Source of the DNA: Gammaproteobacteria bacterium
GTDB lineage: Bacteria; Pseudomonadota; Gammaproteobacteria; Xanthomonadales; SZUA-5
Assembly (NCBI GenBank): GCA_030430155.1
Contig: JAUIFV010000016.1
Location: forward strand, 1-46,124
DNA length: 46,124 nucleotides
Direction of reading: 5' to 3'
Made by a program: the position numbers and the translations under genes. How positions within the stretch are numbered: the first letter of the stretch is position 1; each line of letters begins with the position of its first letter. The notes under the pieces are model-generated. The model did not search any database, was not told the DNA's origin, and saw only the letters and a program-made list of their open reading frames with translations. This document shows positions 17,047-26,235 of this stretch, piece after piece.

Positions 17047-17925
17047 TTATCGTTCCAGACGCAGACCTTGACGTTTGCGCTGTTGCTGGGTGGCGCTGTC
17101 GGCGGCGTAGTCGTACTCCAACAGGCTCTGTTCCCACGAGCCGTACATCGGGTTGGGGAGCATGAACCAGCGTTCGCCCCACCAGTCGCTGTATTGAGCC
17201 ATCAGCGCCTCGCGTTCAGCAGGCGTGCCCTTGTAGTCGTCGCTGAAATCGCCCAGGTTGTCGCCGATCATCAGTAATATCTGGTGCGTCTTGGCGATTT
17301 CAACCCGTCTGGGGCCTTTCTCGTACCAGCCGCGCGCGCGATCGCGGAGCAGCACGTGCGACTGGTCCGCGTTCGGAAAACCCAAGGCGCGCAAGTTGTC
17401 GATGGTCGCCTTGAGCACGCTGACGTCGCGATTGCTGACGTAGAAGATAGCCACCCCGTTCAGCGCCGCCGCCTGGGTGAAGTTCAGGGCTCCAGGTATC
17501 GCCTGCGCCTTGCGCTCTTCGCACCAGGCCCGCCAGCTGGTTTCCTCATAGCCACCGCCGTCGAGCAGCAATCGCGCCTGATAGGGACTGTTGTCGAGGA
17601 TGGTCTCGTCGATATCCACCACTACCGCCGGCTTCAGGCCGGGCGCGGGATTGGGCTGCTCCAGTGCAGCCGCAAAATGGGTGCTGCGCCGGGCCACGTT
17701 CAACGCTTGGGAGGCGTTGGCGTAGACGCCGAGCAGATTGGCGCGGTACTCAGCGGCACTTTGAAACCACAGAACGGCGTTGAGGTTGTCGTGGGCGGCA
17801 AGCTCACCGGGCTGCGCGCGCCGCTCCGGTGCGCCGGCGCAACCGAGCAGCAGCACAGCCAACAGCAATACCAGCGGGAAGCGGGCTTGGCGTGCATTGG
17901 CGGCGAATGGTCGGGAATTTCCCAT
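17047..17925 (-). CDS. 5'-nucleotidase/acid phosphatase lipoprotein, e(P4) (HAD class B/C) family
   Basis: This 292-residue lipoprotein has an N-terminal hydrophobic signal with lipobox LLGC (Cys29). The HAD catalytic motif I is 'VVVDIDETILDNS' (nucleophile Asp104, general acid Asp106). Motif II is 'IFYVSNRD', and the late acidic motif is 'LMIGDNLGDFSDDYKG'. The e(P4) proteins are outer-membrane phosphomonoesterases that dephosphorylate nucleotides such as NMN before uptake. I chose the ATG at 17925 because it starts the signal peptide; the frame extends upstream without protein character. The stop lies 38 bases before the grxD start, so the two may be co-transcribed. Confidence 0.9.
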   Translation of the reverse strand: MGNSRPFAANARQARFPLVLLLAVLLLGCAGAPERRAQPGELAAHDNLNAVLWFQSAAEYRANLLGVYANASQALNVARRSTHFAAALEQPNPAPGLKPAVVVDIDETILDNSPYQARLLLDGGGYEETSWRAWCEERKAQAIPGALNFTQAAALNGVAIFYVSNRDVSVLKATIDNLRALGFPNADQSHVLLRDRARGWYEKGPRRVEIAKTHQILLMIGDNLGDFSDDYKGTPAEREALMAQYSDWWGERWFMLPNPMYGSWEQSLLEYDYAADSATQQQRKRQGLRLER

Positions 17926-18302
17926 GGCGGTCAGGCATCCAATAGTCGGTTTGACCCGTGAGCATAGCCAATGACGGCCCAGGTCTTGATGAAATTTTCG
18001 TGGTGAGGCACTCCGACCAGACGTCGACGCGAAAGCAGAAGCGCTTCGGTGTCCCAAGGTCGGTGAAAGCTGGAGCCCTAGGATGACTATGCGCGCACTC
18101 CGATAGACTGCCTGAATCGCTATGGCATCCGTTTCGCCTCCAACCCTTCCGCCGCGCAGACTCCTAGCTACGCAAAGACGCGGCCCAGTCCTGATGCTTT
18201 TCCTGGCCAAGCCGGGCCAATGCGCGCGGTGGGCCTGTCTTGCCAGCGTCGCACTGGCACGGTAAGAAGGGGGTTCTCTCTTCGATACGCGGAGCAATGC
18301 TT
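17926..18302. promoter_or_regulatory. 377-base divergent intergenic region (phosphatase / ABC importer)
   Basis: Both flanking genes start here and read outwards, so their promoters must be here, but I could not pick a convincing -35/-10 pair by eye. The stretch contains no gene I can support; frames entering it from both sides are low-quality extensions. A GGAG at 18291-18294 is the ribosome site of the downstream importer gene. No heptad array is present. Confidence 0.5.
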
Positions 18303-20033
18303 GTGAGCGGGCAACCGAAACCTGGTTTTTACTTCGCCGTGCTGGCTGTGGTGTTGGGCTTGATGGGCTATGCCTACTATCGCTTTACCAGCACCGATTC
18401 GGATACAGGCACCGTGGCCACCGCACCGGTCGATAGCGGCGACCCCACTACGGCGCCCAGCGGCGACGGTGTGGAGGCGCCGGACGCCACTGGACCGACC
18501 ACGGTCAAGGAATACGCCTACGTGGCCTCGCAGAAGCTGCCGGACGTCAAGGGCGTTTCCAACTACGGCGAGATGGAAGATCGCACCGTCAAGTTCGCGA
18601 TAAACGTCTGGGCCGGCTGGGCACCCATTGTCTACGCCAACGAGGGCTTCCGCCCGAACAAGCTGTGGACCACGCCCGGCGGCGAGTCCTTCAAGGTCGA
18701 GTTGGTGCTGATCGATGATCCGGTGGCGATGCGCGATGCCTATGCCAGTGGCCAGGTCCACGTTGGCTGGGCCACAGTGGACATGCTGCCGCTGCTGCTG
18801 GAAAGCCTGCAGAAGGACTCGCGCACCATGCCGCGCGTGTTCCAGCAGGTGGACTGGTCCAACGGTGGTGACGGCATCGTGGTGCGCGACAACATCAAGA
18901 GCGCCCGCGATCTGCGCGGCAAGACCATCGTCCTGGCGCAGAACTCGCCCTCGCACTACTTCCTGCTCAGCACACTGATAGACGCCGGCATCCAGCCGGG
19001 CGAAGTGGATCTGCGCTTTACCAACAACGCCTTCGAGGCCGCTGCCGCCTTCAATGCGGACAAGCGCATTTCTGCGGTAGTCAGCTGGGCCCCGGACATC
19101 TACAACCTCTCTGACGTCAGCGGCAACAAGCTGCTGGTCTCCACCGCCACCGCCAACAAGCTGATCGCCGACGTCTGGTTTGCCCGCGCCGACTTCGCCA
19201 AGGACCACCCGGATATCACAGAGGGGTTGGTCCGCGGCATTTTCGACGCGATGGTCGAACTGGGTACTACCGAGGCACAGCAGAACGTCGCCGAGTGGAT
19301 GGGCGACGGTTATTCGATGCCGGCTTCGGAGGTAATCGGCATGCTCGCCGACGCCTACTGGACCAACTACGCCGACAACAAGGAGTTCTTCCTAAACCGC
19401 AACAACCCGAGCAACTTTGAGCGCACCTACAACAACGCCTTCGCCCTTTATCGCCGGGTGGGCAGCGTCAGCTCCAAGGTGCCCTTCGATCAGATCATGG
19501 ACTTCTCGATCATCAAAAAGCTCGGCAGCGAGGCCAAGTACGCCAACCAGCGCAGCGACTACGGGATCAACTTCGCCCCGCGCGCGGCGGCTTCCATCCA
19601 GGCCGAGAGCGAGGAAATCCTGACCAAGACCGTGGTGATCCACTTCTATCCCAACTCCTGGGATCTGGATCACAAGGTAACCAAGACCGAAAACGGCAAG
19701 ACCGTCGAAGTGCCCTACGATCCCAACGTGGGCTTTGTGCTCGAAGAGGTCGGTCGGCTGGCTGGTCAATACGGCGCGGCGCGTATCGTCATCGAGGGCC
19801 ACACCGACGCCTCGATGCGCGGCTCGGTGCCCGATGCGGCGGTGCGCGACTTGAGCAACAACCGCGCGCAGGCGGTCAAGCAGGCGATATTGAACAAGTT
19901 CAACACCCTGCAGCCCAACCAGTTCTCCGCGCAGGGCGTGGGTTGGAGCCGCCCGGCCGATCCTTCCGACCCCAACAACCACTCGCTGAATCGGCGCGTG
20001 GAAGTGAAGGTCTACCCGCTGGAAGCGCAGTAA
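18303..20033 (+). CDS. ABC-type solute-binding protein fused to a C-terminal OmpA domain
   Basis: This 576-residue protein has one membrane anchor (about residues 8-26) followed by a Thr/Ser/Asp-rich linker. A periplasmic binding domain of the nitrate/taurine (NMT1/SsuA-like) type lies at about 75-400, with 'VKFAINVWAGWAPIVYANEGF', 'DDPVAMRDAYASGQVHVGW' and 'RGKTIVLAQNSPSHYFLLS'. The OmpA peptidoglycan-binding domain (about 480-573) shows 'VIEGHTDAS', 'LSNNRAQAVKQAI' and 'NRRVEVKV'. The GTG at 18303 has GGAG at a spacing of 8; ATG 18297 is possible but only 2 bases from it. It precedes a matching permease and ATPase, so it likely feeds that importer while tied to the cell wall. Substrate unknown; 'phosphate' in some annotations of such fusions is not supported here. 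Confidence 0.87.
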   Translation: MSGQPKPGFYFAVLAVVLGLMGYAYYRFTSTDSDTGTVATAPVDSGDPTTAPSGDGVEAPDATGPTTVKEYAYVASQKLPDVKGVSNYGEMEDRTVKFAINVWAGWAPIVYANEGFRPNKLWTTPGGESFKVELVLIDDPVAMRDAYASGQVHVGWATVDMLPLLLESLQKDSRTMPRVFQQVDWSNGGDGIVVRDNIKSARDLRGKTIVLAQNSPSHYFLLSTLIDAGIQPGEVDLRFTNNAFEAAAAFNADKRISAVVSWAPDIYNLSDVSGNKLLVSTATANKLIADVWFARADFAKDHPDITEGLVRGIFDAMVELGTTEAQQNVAEWMGDGYSMPASEVIGMLADAYWTNYADNKEFFLNRNNPSNFERTYNNAFALYRRVGSVSSKVPFDQIMDFSIIKKLGSEAKYANQRSDYGINFAPRAAASIQAESEEILTKTVVIHFYPNSWDLDHKVTKTENGKTVEVPYDPNVGFVLEEVGRLAGQYGAARIVIEGHTDASMRGSVPDAAVRDLSNNRAQAVKQAILNKFNTLQPNQFSAQGVGWSRPADPSDPNNHSLNRRVEVKVYPLEAQ

Positions 20034-20042
20034 CTTGTAGCC

Positions 20043-20125
20043 AGGGCCCAGAGCGAAGGGCCCAGGGCCCAGCTGCCGGACCGTTCGCAGCTGGGTCCCT
20101 TACTGGGCCCTGGGCCCTGAGCCCT
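20043..20125. repeat. Paired heptad element F inside the ABC importer gene cluster
   Basis: The left arm (20043-20072) reads AGGGCCC, AGAGCGA, AGGGCCC, AGGGCCC, AG. The right arm (20103-20125) is the reverse complement of AGGGCTC, AGGGCCC, AGGGCCC, AG. The spacer forms a perfect 9-bp hairpin, CCCAGCTGC (20068-20076) with GCAGCTGGG (20087-20095), that merges with the left arm. It sits between the binding-protein and permease genes, where it could uncouple their expression. Confidence 0.87.
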
Positions 20126-20145
20126 CTAATCATGAGACGTCGCCC

Positions 20146-20958
20146 ATGCCCCGACCTGCCTGGATCGATGATTTGTTTACGCTGCGCCAGCCGGTAGCGG
20201 CGTCCTGGGCGCAGGTGTTGGCCGGGACCTGTTTGATGGGGCTGGCCTTTGTCTGGTTCATCGCCACCACCGGCGCCGCCGAGGAGCGCTTCATCTCGCC
20301 GGCGGTGCTGCCCAGTCCGGGCGAGGTGATCGGCAGCATCAAGAGTCTGATCACCGAGCGTGATCTGTTCTCCAGCATCATGGCGACCCTGGGTCGGGTG
20401 CTGCTGGGCTTTGGCCTGGCGATCATCATCGCGGTGCCGCTGGGTGTGGTCGCCGGCTCCTGGCGGGCCATTGAAGCCTTCTTGAAGCCCATCGTCACTG
20501 CCGGGCGCAATCTGCCGGTGGCCGCACTGATTCCGCTCACCGTGCTCTGGTTCGGCATCTACGAGCAGCAGAAGGTGATGTTCATCTTCATCGCCAGCGC
20601 GCCCTTCGTCTTCGCCGACGCCAGCGCCGCCATCCTCGGCGTGCACGAGCGCTATGTGGACACCGCGCGCACCCTGGGCGCGACGGATCGGCAGATCGTT
20701 TGGAAGGTGCTGCTGCCGCTGGCGCTGCCGGACATCTTCCGCTCGCTGCGCTCGCTGTTCGGTCTGGCCTTCGGCTACATCATGCTGGCCGAGCTGATCA
20801 ATGCGCCGCAGGGTCTGGGGGCGATGCTCAACGTCAGTCAGCGCCGCGGGCTGACCGAGCACATCTTCCTGATACTCCTGGTCATCGGTCTGCTCGCCTG
20901 GACCATCGACCACAGCCTGGGCTGGCTGGAAAAGAAGCTGTTCCCCTACCGACAATAG
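20146..20958 (+). CDS. ABC transporter permease, nitrate/taurine (SsuC/TauC) type
   Basis: This 270-residue inner-membrane protein has six to seven hydrophobic segments. It reads 'LPSPGEVIGSI' near residues 58-68, the entry typical of this permease family. The EAA loop that contacts the ATPase is 'TARTLGATDRQIVWKVLLPLALPDIF' (about residues 172-197). The binding-protein-dependent transport domain covers about 80-260. It is the permease partner of the OmpA-fused binding protein and the ATPase 14 bases downstream. The ATG at 20146 directly precedes the basic N-terminus; no strong ribosome site is visible. Confidence 0.92.
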   Translation: MPRPAWIDDLFTLRQPVAASWAQVLAGTCLMGLAFVWFIATTGAAEERFISPAVLPSPGEVIGSIKSLITERDLFSSIMATLGRVLLGFGLAIIIAVPLGVVAGSWRAIEAFLKPIVTAGRNLPVAALIPLTVLWFGIYEQQKVMFIFIASAPFVFADASAAILGVHERYVDTARTLGATDRQIVWKVLLPLALPDIFRSLRSLFGLAFGYIMLAELINAPQGLGAMLNVSQRRGLTEHIFLILLVIGLLAWTIDHSLGWLEKKLFPYRQ

Positions 20959-20972
20959 CTGGAGCCTGATCG

Positions 20973-21872
20973 ATGAGTGAAACCAGCGCCGCCGAAGAAG
21001 TCGCCCTGCCCAAGCTGGAGCCGGCGGCCGAAGAATCCCTGCCGGTGGTGGAATTCACCGATGTGGCCAAGACCTATGGCAGCGGCGAGCGCGCCTTCAC
21101 CGCGATCAAGGACGTCAATTTCGCCGTTCCCGACCATCCCAATCGTGGCGAGTTCGTCGCCATCCTGGGGCCCTCCGGCTGCGGCAAGAGCACCCTGCTG
21201 CGGCTGATCGCCGGTCTCAAACCGCAGTTTCCGGCCACCACCGGCAGCATCAAGGTGTTCGGCAAAGAGGTCCTAAGCGCCGGCGCCGATAGAGGCATGG
21301 TGTTCCAGGACTACAGCTCCTTCGATCACCTCACCGTGCAGCAGAACATCGCCTTCGGCCTGGGGATCCGCGGCGATGAGAAGGAAAAGAGCGCCGCCCT
21401 GGCCCGTGAGTGGATCGCCAAGGTGGGACTGAATCCCGACACCGACGCCAACAAATACCCGCACGAGCTGTCCGGCGGCATGCGCCAGCGAGTGGCGATA
21501 GCACGCAGCCTGATCCTGCACCCGCGGATCATCCTGATGGATGAGCCCTTCGGCGCCCTGGATCCGCCGACCCGTTTCGCCATGCAGGATCAGCTGGTGT
21601 CGCTGTGGCGCGAGCAGGAGTCGACGGTCTTCTTCATCACCCACAGCATCGAGGAAGCGGTCTATCTGGGCGATCGCCTGCTGATCGTCTCGCCCTCGCC
21701 GGGGCGCATCCTGCACGACATGGAAGTGCCGCCACCGGACCGCCCCGCCGCCGCCATGCAGCGCGAAGCGGAGTTCATCGACAAGGTCTTCGAGATCCGC
21801 GACCTGGTCGAAGGACTGGAGCTCCAGGCCCAGGCGCAGCGGGAAGCGCAGGAGAAGCGCGAAGAGCAGTAA
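20973..21872 (+). CDS. ABC transporter ATP-binding protein, nitrate/taurine (SsuB/TauB) type
   Basis: This 299-residue ATPase has Walker A GPSGCGKST (about residues 66-74), Q-loop region 'GMVFQDYSSFDHLTVQQNIAFGL', signature LSGGMRQR, Walker B 'IILMDEPFGALD' and the H-loop in 'VFFITHSIEEA'. An Ala/Glu-rich N-terminal extension (about 20 residues) and a Gln/Glu-rich C-terminal tail (LQAQAQREAQEKREEQ) are unusual additions and probably flexible. It energises the permease encoded 14 bases upstream. The gene is followed within 30 bases by a MAPEG gene, possibly in the same transcript. Confidence 0.93.
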   Translation: MSETSAAEEVALPKLEPAAEESLPVVEFTDVAKTYGSGERAFTAIKDVNFAVPDHPNRGEFVAILGPSGCGKSTLLRLIAGLKPQFPATTGSIKVFGKEVLSAGADRGMVFQDYSSFDHLTVQQNIAFGLGIRGDEKEKSAALAREWIAKVGLNPDTDANKYPHELSGGMRQRVAIARSLILHPRIILMDEPFGALDPPTRFAMQDQLVSLWREQESTVFFITHSIEEAVYLGDRLLIVSPSPGRILHDMEVPPPDRPAAAMQREAEFIDKVFEIRDLVEGLELQAQAQREAQEKREEQ

Positions 21873-21901
21873 GATGGCCGGCCTTCTTCGTTGAGATCGC
21901 C

Positions 21902-22303
21902 ATGAGCGCCTACCCGATCACCTCTCTCGTCGTCATCCTGATGGTGTTGCTGCAGTTCTGGTTCGCCTTCGCGGTCGGCCGCGAGCGCACCCGCAGCAAG
22001 ATCAAGGCGCCGGCCATGGTCGGCGACGCCAAGCTGGAATGCGCGCTGCGCGTGCAGGGCAACACCATCGAGCAGTTTGTGATGTTCTTCCCGATGCTGC
22101 TGATCGCGCTGCCGCTGACGGGCGATTTGTTCGGCGCCCTGCTGGGCGCGGGCTGGCTGGTCGGCAGGGTGCTGTTCGCGCGCGGCTACATGAGCGAGCC
22201 CAGCGCTCGCGGCACCGGCTTCATGATCACCGTGGCGGCGCTGGCGATCGCGGTGATCTGCGCCATCGTGGCCGCCGTCCGGCATCTGATCATGGTCAGT
22301 TGA
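21902..22303 (+). CDS. MAPEG family membrane protein
   Basis: This 133-residue protein has four hydrophobic helices. It shows 'PAMVGDAKLECALRVQGNTIEQFVMFFPMLLIAL', the MAPEG signature (ERxxRvqgNtxE-like) that in eukaryotic members binds glutathione, and a later 'GRVLFARGYMSEPSARGTGF' stretch. MAPEG proteins include microsomal glutathione transferases; the bacterial substrate is unknown. The ATG at 21902 is preceded by a weak GAGA site. Its TGA (22301-22303) overlaps the TTG start of the next gene, an ABC exporter, which suggests the two act together or are at least made together. Confidence 0.88.
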   Translation: MSAYPITSLVVILMVLLQFWFAFAVGRERTRSKIKAPAMVGDAKLECALRVQGNTIEQFVMFFPMLLIALPLTGDLFGALLGAGWLVGRVLFARGYMSEPSARGTGFMITVAALAIAVICAIVAAVRHLIMVS

Positions 22304-24084
22304 GCGAGCCGGTTCCCCAGCTGCAGGCGCCCTTGCTGCGCCTGCTGCGCTACGCCCGCGGCTACCGTCGCCGGGTCTGGGCGGCCAGCGCCTGCTCGGT
22401 GATCAACAAACTCTTCGATATCGCCCCGGAGATCCTCATTGGCGTCGCCATCGACGTGGTGGTGCGCGGTCAGGAGAGCTTTCTGGCCGCTTTCGGGGTG
22501 GTCGATCCCAGCCAGCAGATCTTCGTCCTTGGCGGATTGACCCTGCTGATCTGGGCCGGCGAAAGCCTGTTCGAGTATCTCTACCTGCTGCTCTGGCGCG
22601 GCCTGGCGCAGGACCTGCAGCACGATCTGCGGGTGGACGGCTTCGCCCACCTCAGTCAGCTGGATCTGGCCTACTTCGAAGACCAGCGCGGCGGCAACCT
22701 GGTGGCCATTCTCAACGACGACATCAATCAGCTGGAGCGCTTCCTCAACGGCGGCGCCAACACCCTGATCCAGGTCGCCACCACCCTGGTCGCCGTCGGC
22801 GGGGTATTTTTCGCCATCTCACCGCTGATTGCGCTGCTCGCCTTCACCCCGATACCGGTGATCGTCTGGGGCGCGTTCTACTTCCAACGTCGCGCCCAGC
22901 CGCTGTATGCGCAGGTGCGCGAGCGCGCCGGACAGCTGGCGGCTCGGCTGGCCAACGCGATCAGCGGCATCGCCACCATCAAGAGCTATACCCGCGAGCG
23001 CTTCGAACTGGATGAGCTCAGCACCGAGAGCCGCGCCTACTGCGATGCCAACAGCCGCGCGATCCGGATCAGCTCCGCCTTCATCCCGCTGATCCGCATG
23101 GCCATCCTGGCCGGCTTTCTCGCCACGCTGATCATCGGCGGCCTACAGACACTCAAAGGCGAGCTCAATGTCGGGCTTTACGGCGTGCTGGTGTTTCTGA
23201 CCCAGCGCCTGCTCTGGCCGCTCACCGGTCTGGCCGAAACGGTGGATCTGTATGAGCGGGCGATGGCCTCTACCCGCCGCGTGCTCGGTCTGCTTGATAC
23301 TCAGCGCAGCATTTCCCGCGACGGCGAGCGCCGTCCAGCCACGCTGCGCGGCGAGATCGTCATGCACGGGGTGGACTTCGCCTACGCCGACGGCCGGCCG
23401 GTGCTGCGCGAGGTGGATCTGCAGGTGAGCGCCGGCGGGACCCTGGCGCTGGTCGGCAGCACCGGTTCGGGCAAGAGCTCGCTGCTCAAGCTGCTGCTGC
23501 GCTTCTACGCGCCCAGCGCCGGGCGCATCGAGCTGGACGGCGTCGCCATTGAAGAATTTGATCTGCACTGGCTGCGCCGACAGATCGGCTTGGTCAGCCA
23601 GGACGTGTTTCTGTTCGACGGCACGGTGGAGGAGAACATCGCCTACGGCCGGCCCGATGCCGGCCCGGAGGAGATTCGCCGCGCGGCGCGGCTGTCCGAG
23701 GCCCACGGCTTCATCAGCGCGCTGCCGCAGGGCTATCAGACCCGGGTCGGCGAACGCGGGCAGAAGCTCTCCGGGGGGCAGCGGCAGCGATTGGCGCTGG
23801 CCCGCGCGGTGCTGAAGGATCCGCCCATCCTGCTGCTGGACGAAGCCACCAGCGCGGTGGACAACGAGACCGAAGCAGCCATCCAGCGCTCGCTGAAGCA
23901 GATCTGCGTCGGCCGCACCACGGTGATGGTGGCCCACCGATTGTCCACCGTGGTTCATGCCGATCAGATTCTGGTGGTTGAGGCCGGGCGTATCGCCGAG
24001 CGCGGCACCCATGCTGAGCTGCTGCAAAGCAGTGGGGTCTACGCGGCGCTTTGGGCGGTGCAGACCGGAAGCGCGAGCGGCTAG
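22300..24084 (+). CDS. ABC exporter, fused membrane and ATPase domains (MsbA/MDR-like)
   Basis: This 594-residue half-transporter has a six-helix membrane domain (about residues 20-310) followed by an ATPase domain: Walker A GSTGSGKSS, Q-loop 'IGLVSQDVFLFDGTVEENIAYG', signature LSGGQRQR, Walker B 'ILLLDEATSAVD', and H-loop 'VMVAHRLSTVVHADQI'. It should dimerise and export a lipid, drug or peptide; the substrate is not evident. I place the start at TTG 22300, overlapping the MAPEG stop as TTGA, because the coding pattern (SEPVPQLQAPLLRLLRYARG) begins there. The frame runs further upstream but only as a shadow of the MAPEG gene. A 381-base repeat-bearing gap follows. Confidence 0.9.
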   Translation: MSEPVPQLQAPLLRLLRYARGYRRRVWAASACSVINKLFDIAPEILIGVAIDVVVRGQESFLAAFGVVDPSQQIFVLGGLTLLIWAGESLFEYLYLLLWRGLAQDLQHDLRVDGFAHLSQLDLAYFEDQRGGNLVAILNDDINQLERFLNGGANTLIQVATTLVAVGGVFFAISPLIALLAFTPIPVIVWGAFYFQRRAQPLYAQVRERAGQLAARLANAISGIATIKSYTRERFELDELSTESRAYCDANSRAIRISSAFIPLIRMAILAGFLATLIIGGLQTLKGELNVGLYGVLVFLTQRLLWPLTGLAETVDLYERAMASTRRVLGLLDTQRSISRDGERRPATLRGEIVMHGVDFAYADGRPVLREVDLQVSAGGTLALVGSTGSGKSSLLKLLLRFYAPSAGRIELDGVAIEEFDLHWLRRQIGLVSQDVFLFDGTVEENIAYGRPDAGPEEIRRAARLSEAHGFISALPQGYQTRVGERGQKLSGGQRQRLALARAVLKDPPILLLDEATSAVDNETEAAIQRSLKQICVGRTTVMVAHRLSTVVHADQILVVEAGRIAERGTHAELLQSSGVYAALWAVQTGSASG

Positions 24085-24109
24085 CCTGCATCCAAGGAAT
24101 ATCAACTCT

Positions 24110-24310
24110 CGTCACCCGGCGAACGCCGGGGTCCAGCGAATTCGCGACGTGCTTGAATGGCACGGGGTCCCGGCTCAAGGCCGGGACGACATGCGCTGCT
24201 GACTCGACCCGAGCCCGCATGCAGGAGATATGATACTGACCGTCACCCCGGCAGCTTTGCTAGGCGCTGAATGGCACTGGATCCCGGCTCAAGGCCGGGA
24301 TGACATGCGA
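24110..24310. repeat. Two copies of a dispersed palindromic repeat (GGATCCCGGCTCAAGGCCGGGATGAC type)
   Basis: Copy 1 (24110-24190) starts CGTCACCCGGC and forms two hairpins: CCCGGC/GCCGGG (24115-24130) and GTCCCGGC/GCCGGGAC (24167-24187). Copy 2 (24241-24310) repeats the outer parts, CGTCACCCCGGC and ATCCCGGC/GCCGGGAT (24281-24301), followed by the same GACATGCG tail. From memory, this class of repeat is widespread between genes in Proteobacteria. The rest of the 24085-24465 gap shows no gene. Confidence 0.85.
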
Positions 24311-24465
24311 TGTCGCAATCACGATCTGTCTGCCAGCCGCAACGTGGTCGGCGTCGGGCAGTCACTCAACTCGCCCAACCAGTTGGCAGCAGTGATCGCC
24401 AACAAACAATCACGACGGAAGCATACGAGCTAAACTCGCCCGCCTGTTGGCGACGGTAGGTGGTT

Positions 24466-25404
24466 ATGGTCGATGCAAGCCAGGCGATCGTTTCGATCCA
24501 GGGCCTGAACAAGCGCTACGCCAATGGCTTCGTGGCGTTGAAGAACATCGACCTGGCGATCCGCCGCGGCGAGATCTTCGCCCTGCTCGGGCCCAACGGC
24601 GCCGGCAAGACCACTCTGATCAACATCATCTGCGGCATCGTCAATGCCAGCAGCGGCACGGTGATCGCCGATGGTTTCGACAACGTTGCCCAGTACCGCC
24701 AGGCGCGCAGCCGCATCGGCCTGGTGCCGCAGGAGCTGAATACCGACGCCTTTGAAACGGTGTGGGCGACCACCAGCTTCAGCCGCGGTCTGTACGGCAA
24801 ACCGTCCAATCCCGCGCACATCGAGAAAGTGTTGCGCAGCCTGAGTCTGTGGGACAAGAAGGACGAGAAGATCATGGCCTTGTCCGGCGGCATGAAGCGG
24901 CGGGTGCTGATTGCCAAGGCGCTCTCGCACGAGCCCACCATCCTGTTTCTGGACGAGCCCACCGCCGGCGTGGACGTGGAGCTGCGCCACGACATGTGGC
25001 AGGTGGTACACGAGCTGCGCGACGCCGGAGTCACCATCATCCTCACCACCCACTACATCGAAGAGGCCGAGGAGATGGCCGACCGGGTCGGGGTGATCCT
25101 GGATGGCGAAATCATCCTGGTCGAGGACAAGGCCACGCTGATGCGCAAGCTGGGCAAGCGTCAGCTGTCGCTGCAGCTCAATCAGCCGCTGGCCGCCATC
25201 CCCGAATCGCTCATCGATCTGGAGTTGGAGCTGGCCGACGACGGTCAGACCCTGGTCCACACCTTCGACGCACAGCGCGAAAGCAGCGGAGTGGCCGAGA
25301 TGCTCACCCGCCTCGCCGAGCTGGGCATCGGCTTCCATGATCTCAAATCCACCGAAAGCTCGCTGGAGGAGATCTTCGTCAACCTGGTGAGGAAGCCGCG
25401 ATGA
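24466..25404 (+). CDS. yadG: ABC-2 type ATP-binding protein (YadG-like)
   Basis: This 312-residue ATPase has Walker [10 protein letters not shown], '[17 protein letters not shown]' (Q-loop; close to the YadG sequence as I remember it), signature [15 protein letters not shown], Walker B '[20 protein letters not shown]', and H-loop '[19 protein letters not shown]'. A C-terminal ~90-residue regulatory tail follows, as in YadG. I prefer ATG 24466 (GGTAGG about 5 bases upstream) to the in-frame GTG at 24460. The stop overlaps the permease start (ATGA at 25401-25404). Its role in E. coli is not established; export of a lipid or drug is likely. Confidence 0.9.
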   Translation: MVDASQAIVSIQGLNKRYANGFVALKNIDLAIRRGEIFALLGPNGAGKTTLINIICGIVNASSGTVIADGFDNVAQYRQARSRIGLVPQELNTDAFETVWATTSFSRGLYGKPSNPAHIEKVLRSLSLWDKKDEKIMALSGGMKRRVLIAKALSHEPTILFLDEPTAGVDVELRHDMWQVVHELRDAGVTIILTTHYIEEAEEMADRVGVILDGEIILVEDKATLMRKLGKRQLSLQLNQPLAAIPESLIDLELELADDGQTLVHTFDAQRESSGVAEMLTRLAELGIGFHDLKSTESSLEEIFVNLVRKPR

Positions 25405-26177
25405 GCAGCGATGGGATGAACTGGTACGGGGTGAAAGCGATCTATCACTTCGAGATGGCGCGCTGGCTGCGCACCCTGGGCCAGTCGCTGGCCGCACCGG
25501 TACTGACCACGGCGCTGTACTTCATCGTCTTCGGCGCCGCCATCGGCGGCCGCATGGGCGAGATCGAAGGGGTCAGCTACGGCGCCTTCATCATTCCCGG
25601 GCTGATGATGCTGTCGATACTGAATGAGTCGATGGGCAACGCCTCCTTCGGCATCTTCTTCCCCAAGTGGTCCGGGACCATGTTCGAGATACTCTCCGCC
25701 CCGCTGTCGTGGAAGGAGATGCTGCTTGGCTATGTGGGCGCGGCCACCACCAAGTCGATGCTGCTGGGCCTGCTGATCCTGGTCACCGCGCGGGTCTTCG
25801 TGCCCTATGAGATCGCCCATCCGCTGTGGATGCTGGCCTTCTTGTTCCTCACCGCGCTGAGCTTTTCGCTGTTCGGGTTTCTGATCGGTCTGTGGGCGGA
25901 AACCTGGGAACGCCTGCAAACCATTCCGATGCTGGTCATCACCCCGCTGACCTTTTTGGGCGGCGCCTTCTATTCCATCGATATGCTGCCGCCGCTGTGG
26001 CAGAAGATCACCCTGATCAACCCGGTGGTGTATCTGATCAGCGGCTTCCGCTGGAGCTTCTACGGCATCGCCGATGTCCACGTGGGGATCAGCATCGGCA
26101 TGATCGTGCTGTTCTTGAGCGTCTGCCTGCTCACCGCGCGGTGGATGATTGTCAGTGGCTATCGGTTGAAGAAGTAG
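25401..26177 (+). CDS. yadH: ABC-2 type permease (YadH-like)
   Basis: This 258-residue inner-membrane protein has six hydrophobic segments. The ABC-2 family pattern is '[30 protein letters not shown]' (about residues 54-83) and '[36 protein letters not shown]' (about 181-216). It pairs with the ATPase encoded immediately upstream, with a 4-base overlap, giving a two-gene exporter of the YadGH type. Length and order match the E. coli pair. Confidence 0.9.
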   Translation: MSSDGMNWYGVKAIYHFEMARWLRTLGQSLAAPVLTTALYFIVFGAAIGGRMGEIEGVSYGAFIIPGLMMLSILNESMGNASFGIFFPKWSGTMFEILSAPLSWKEMLLGYVGAATTKSMLLGLLILVTARVFVPYEIAHPLWMLAFLFLTALSFSLFGFLIGLWAETWERLQTIPMLVITPLTFLGGAFYSIDMLPPLWQKITLINPVVYLISGFRWSFYGIADVHVGISIGMIVLFLSVCLLTARWMIVSGYRLKK

Positions 26178-26235
26178 CGCTTGCGTGAGCCCGGAGTCCG
26201 ATCCACCCTGTTCGCAAGGTTGATCGGAGATGGCG

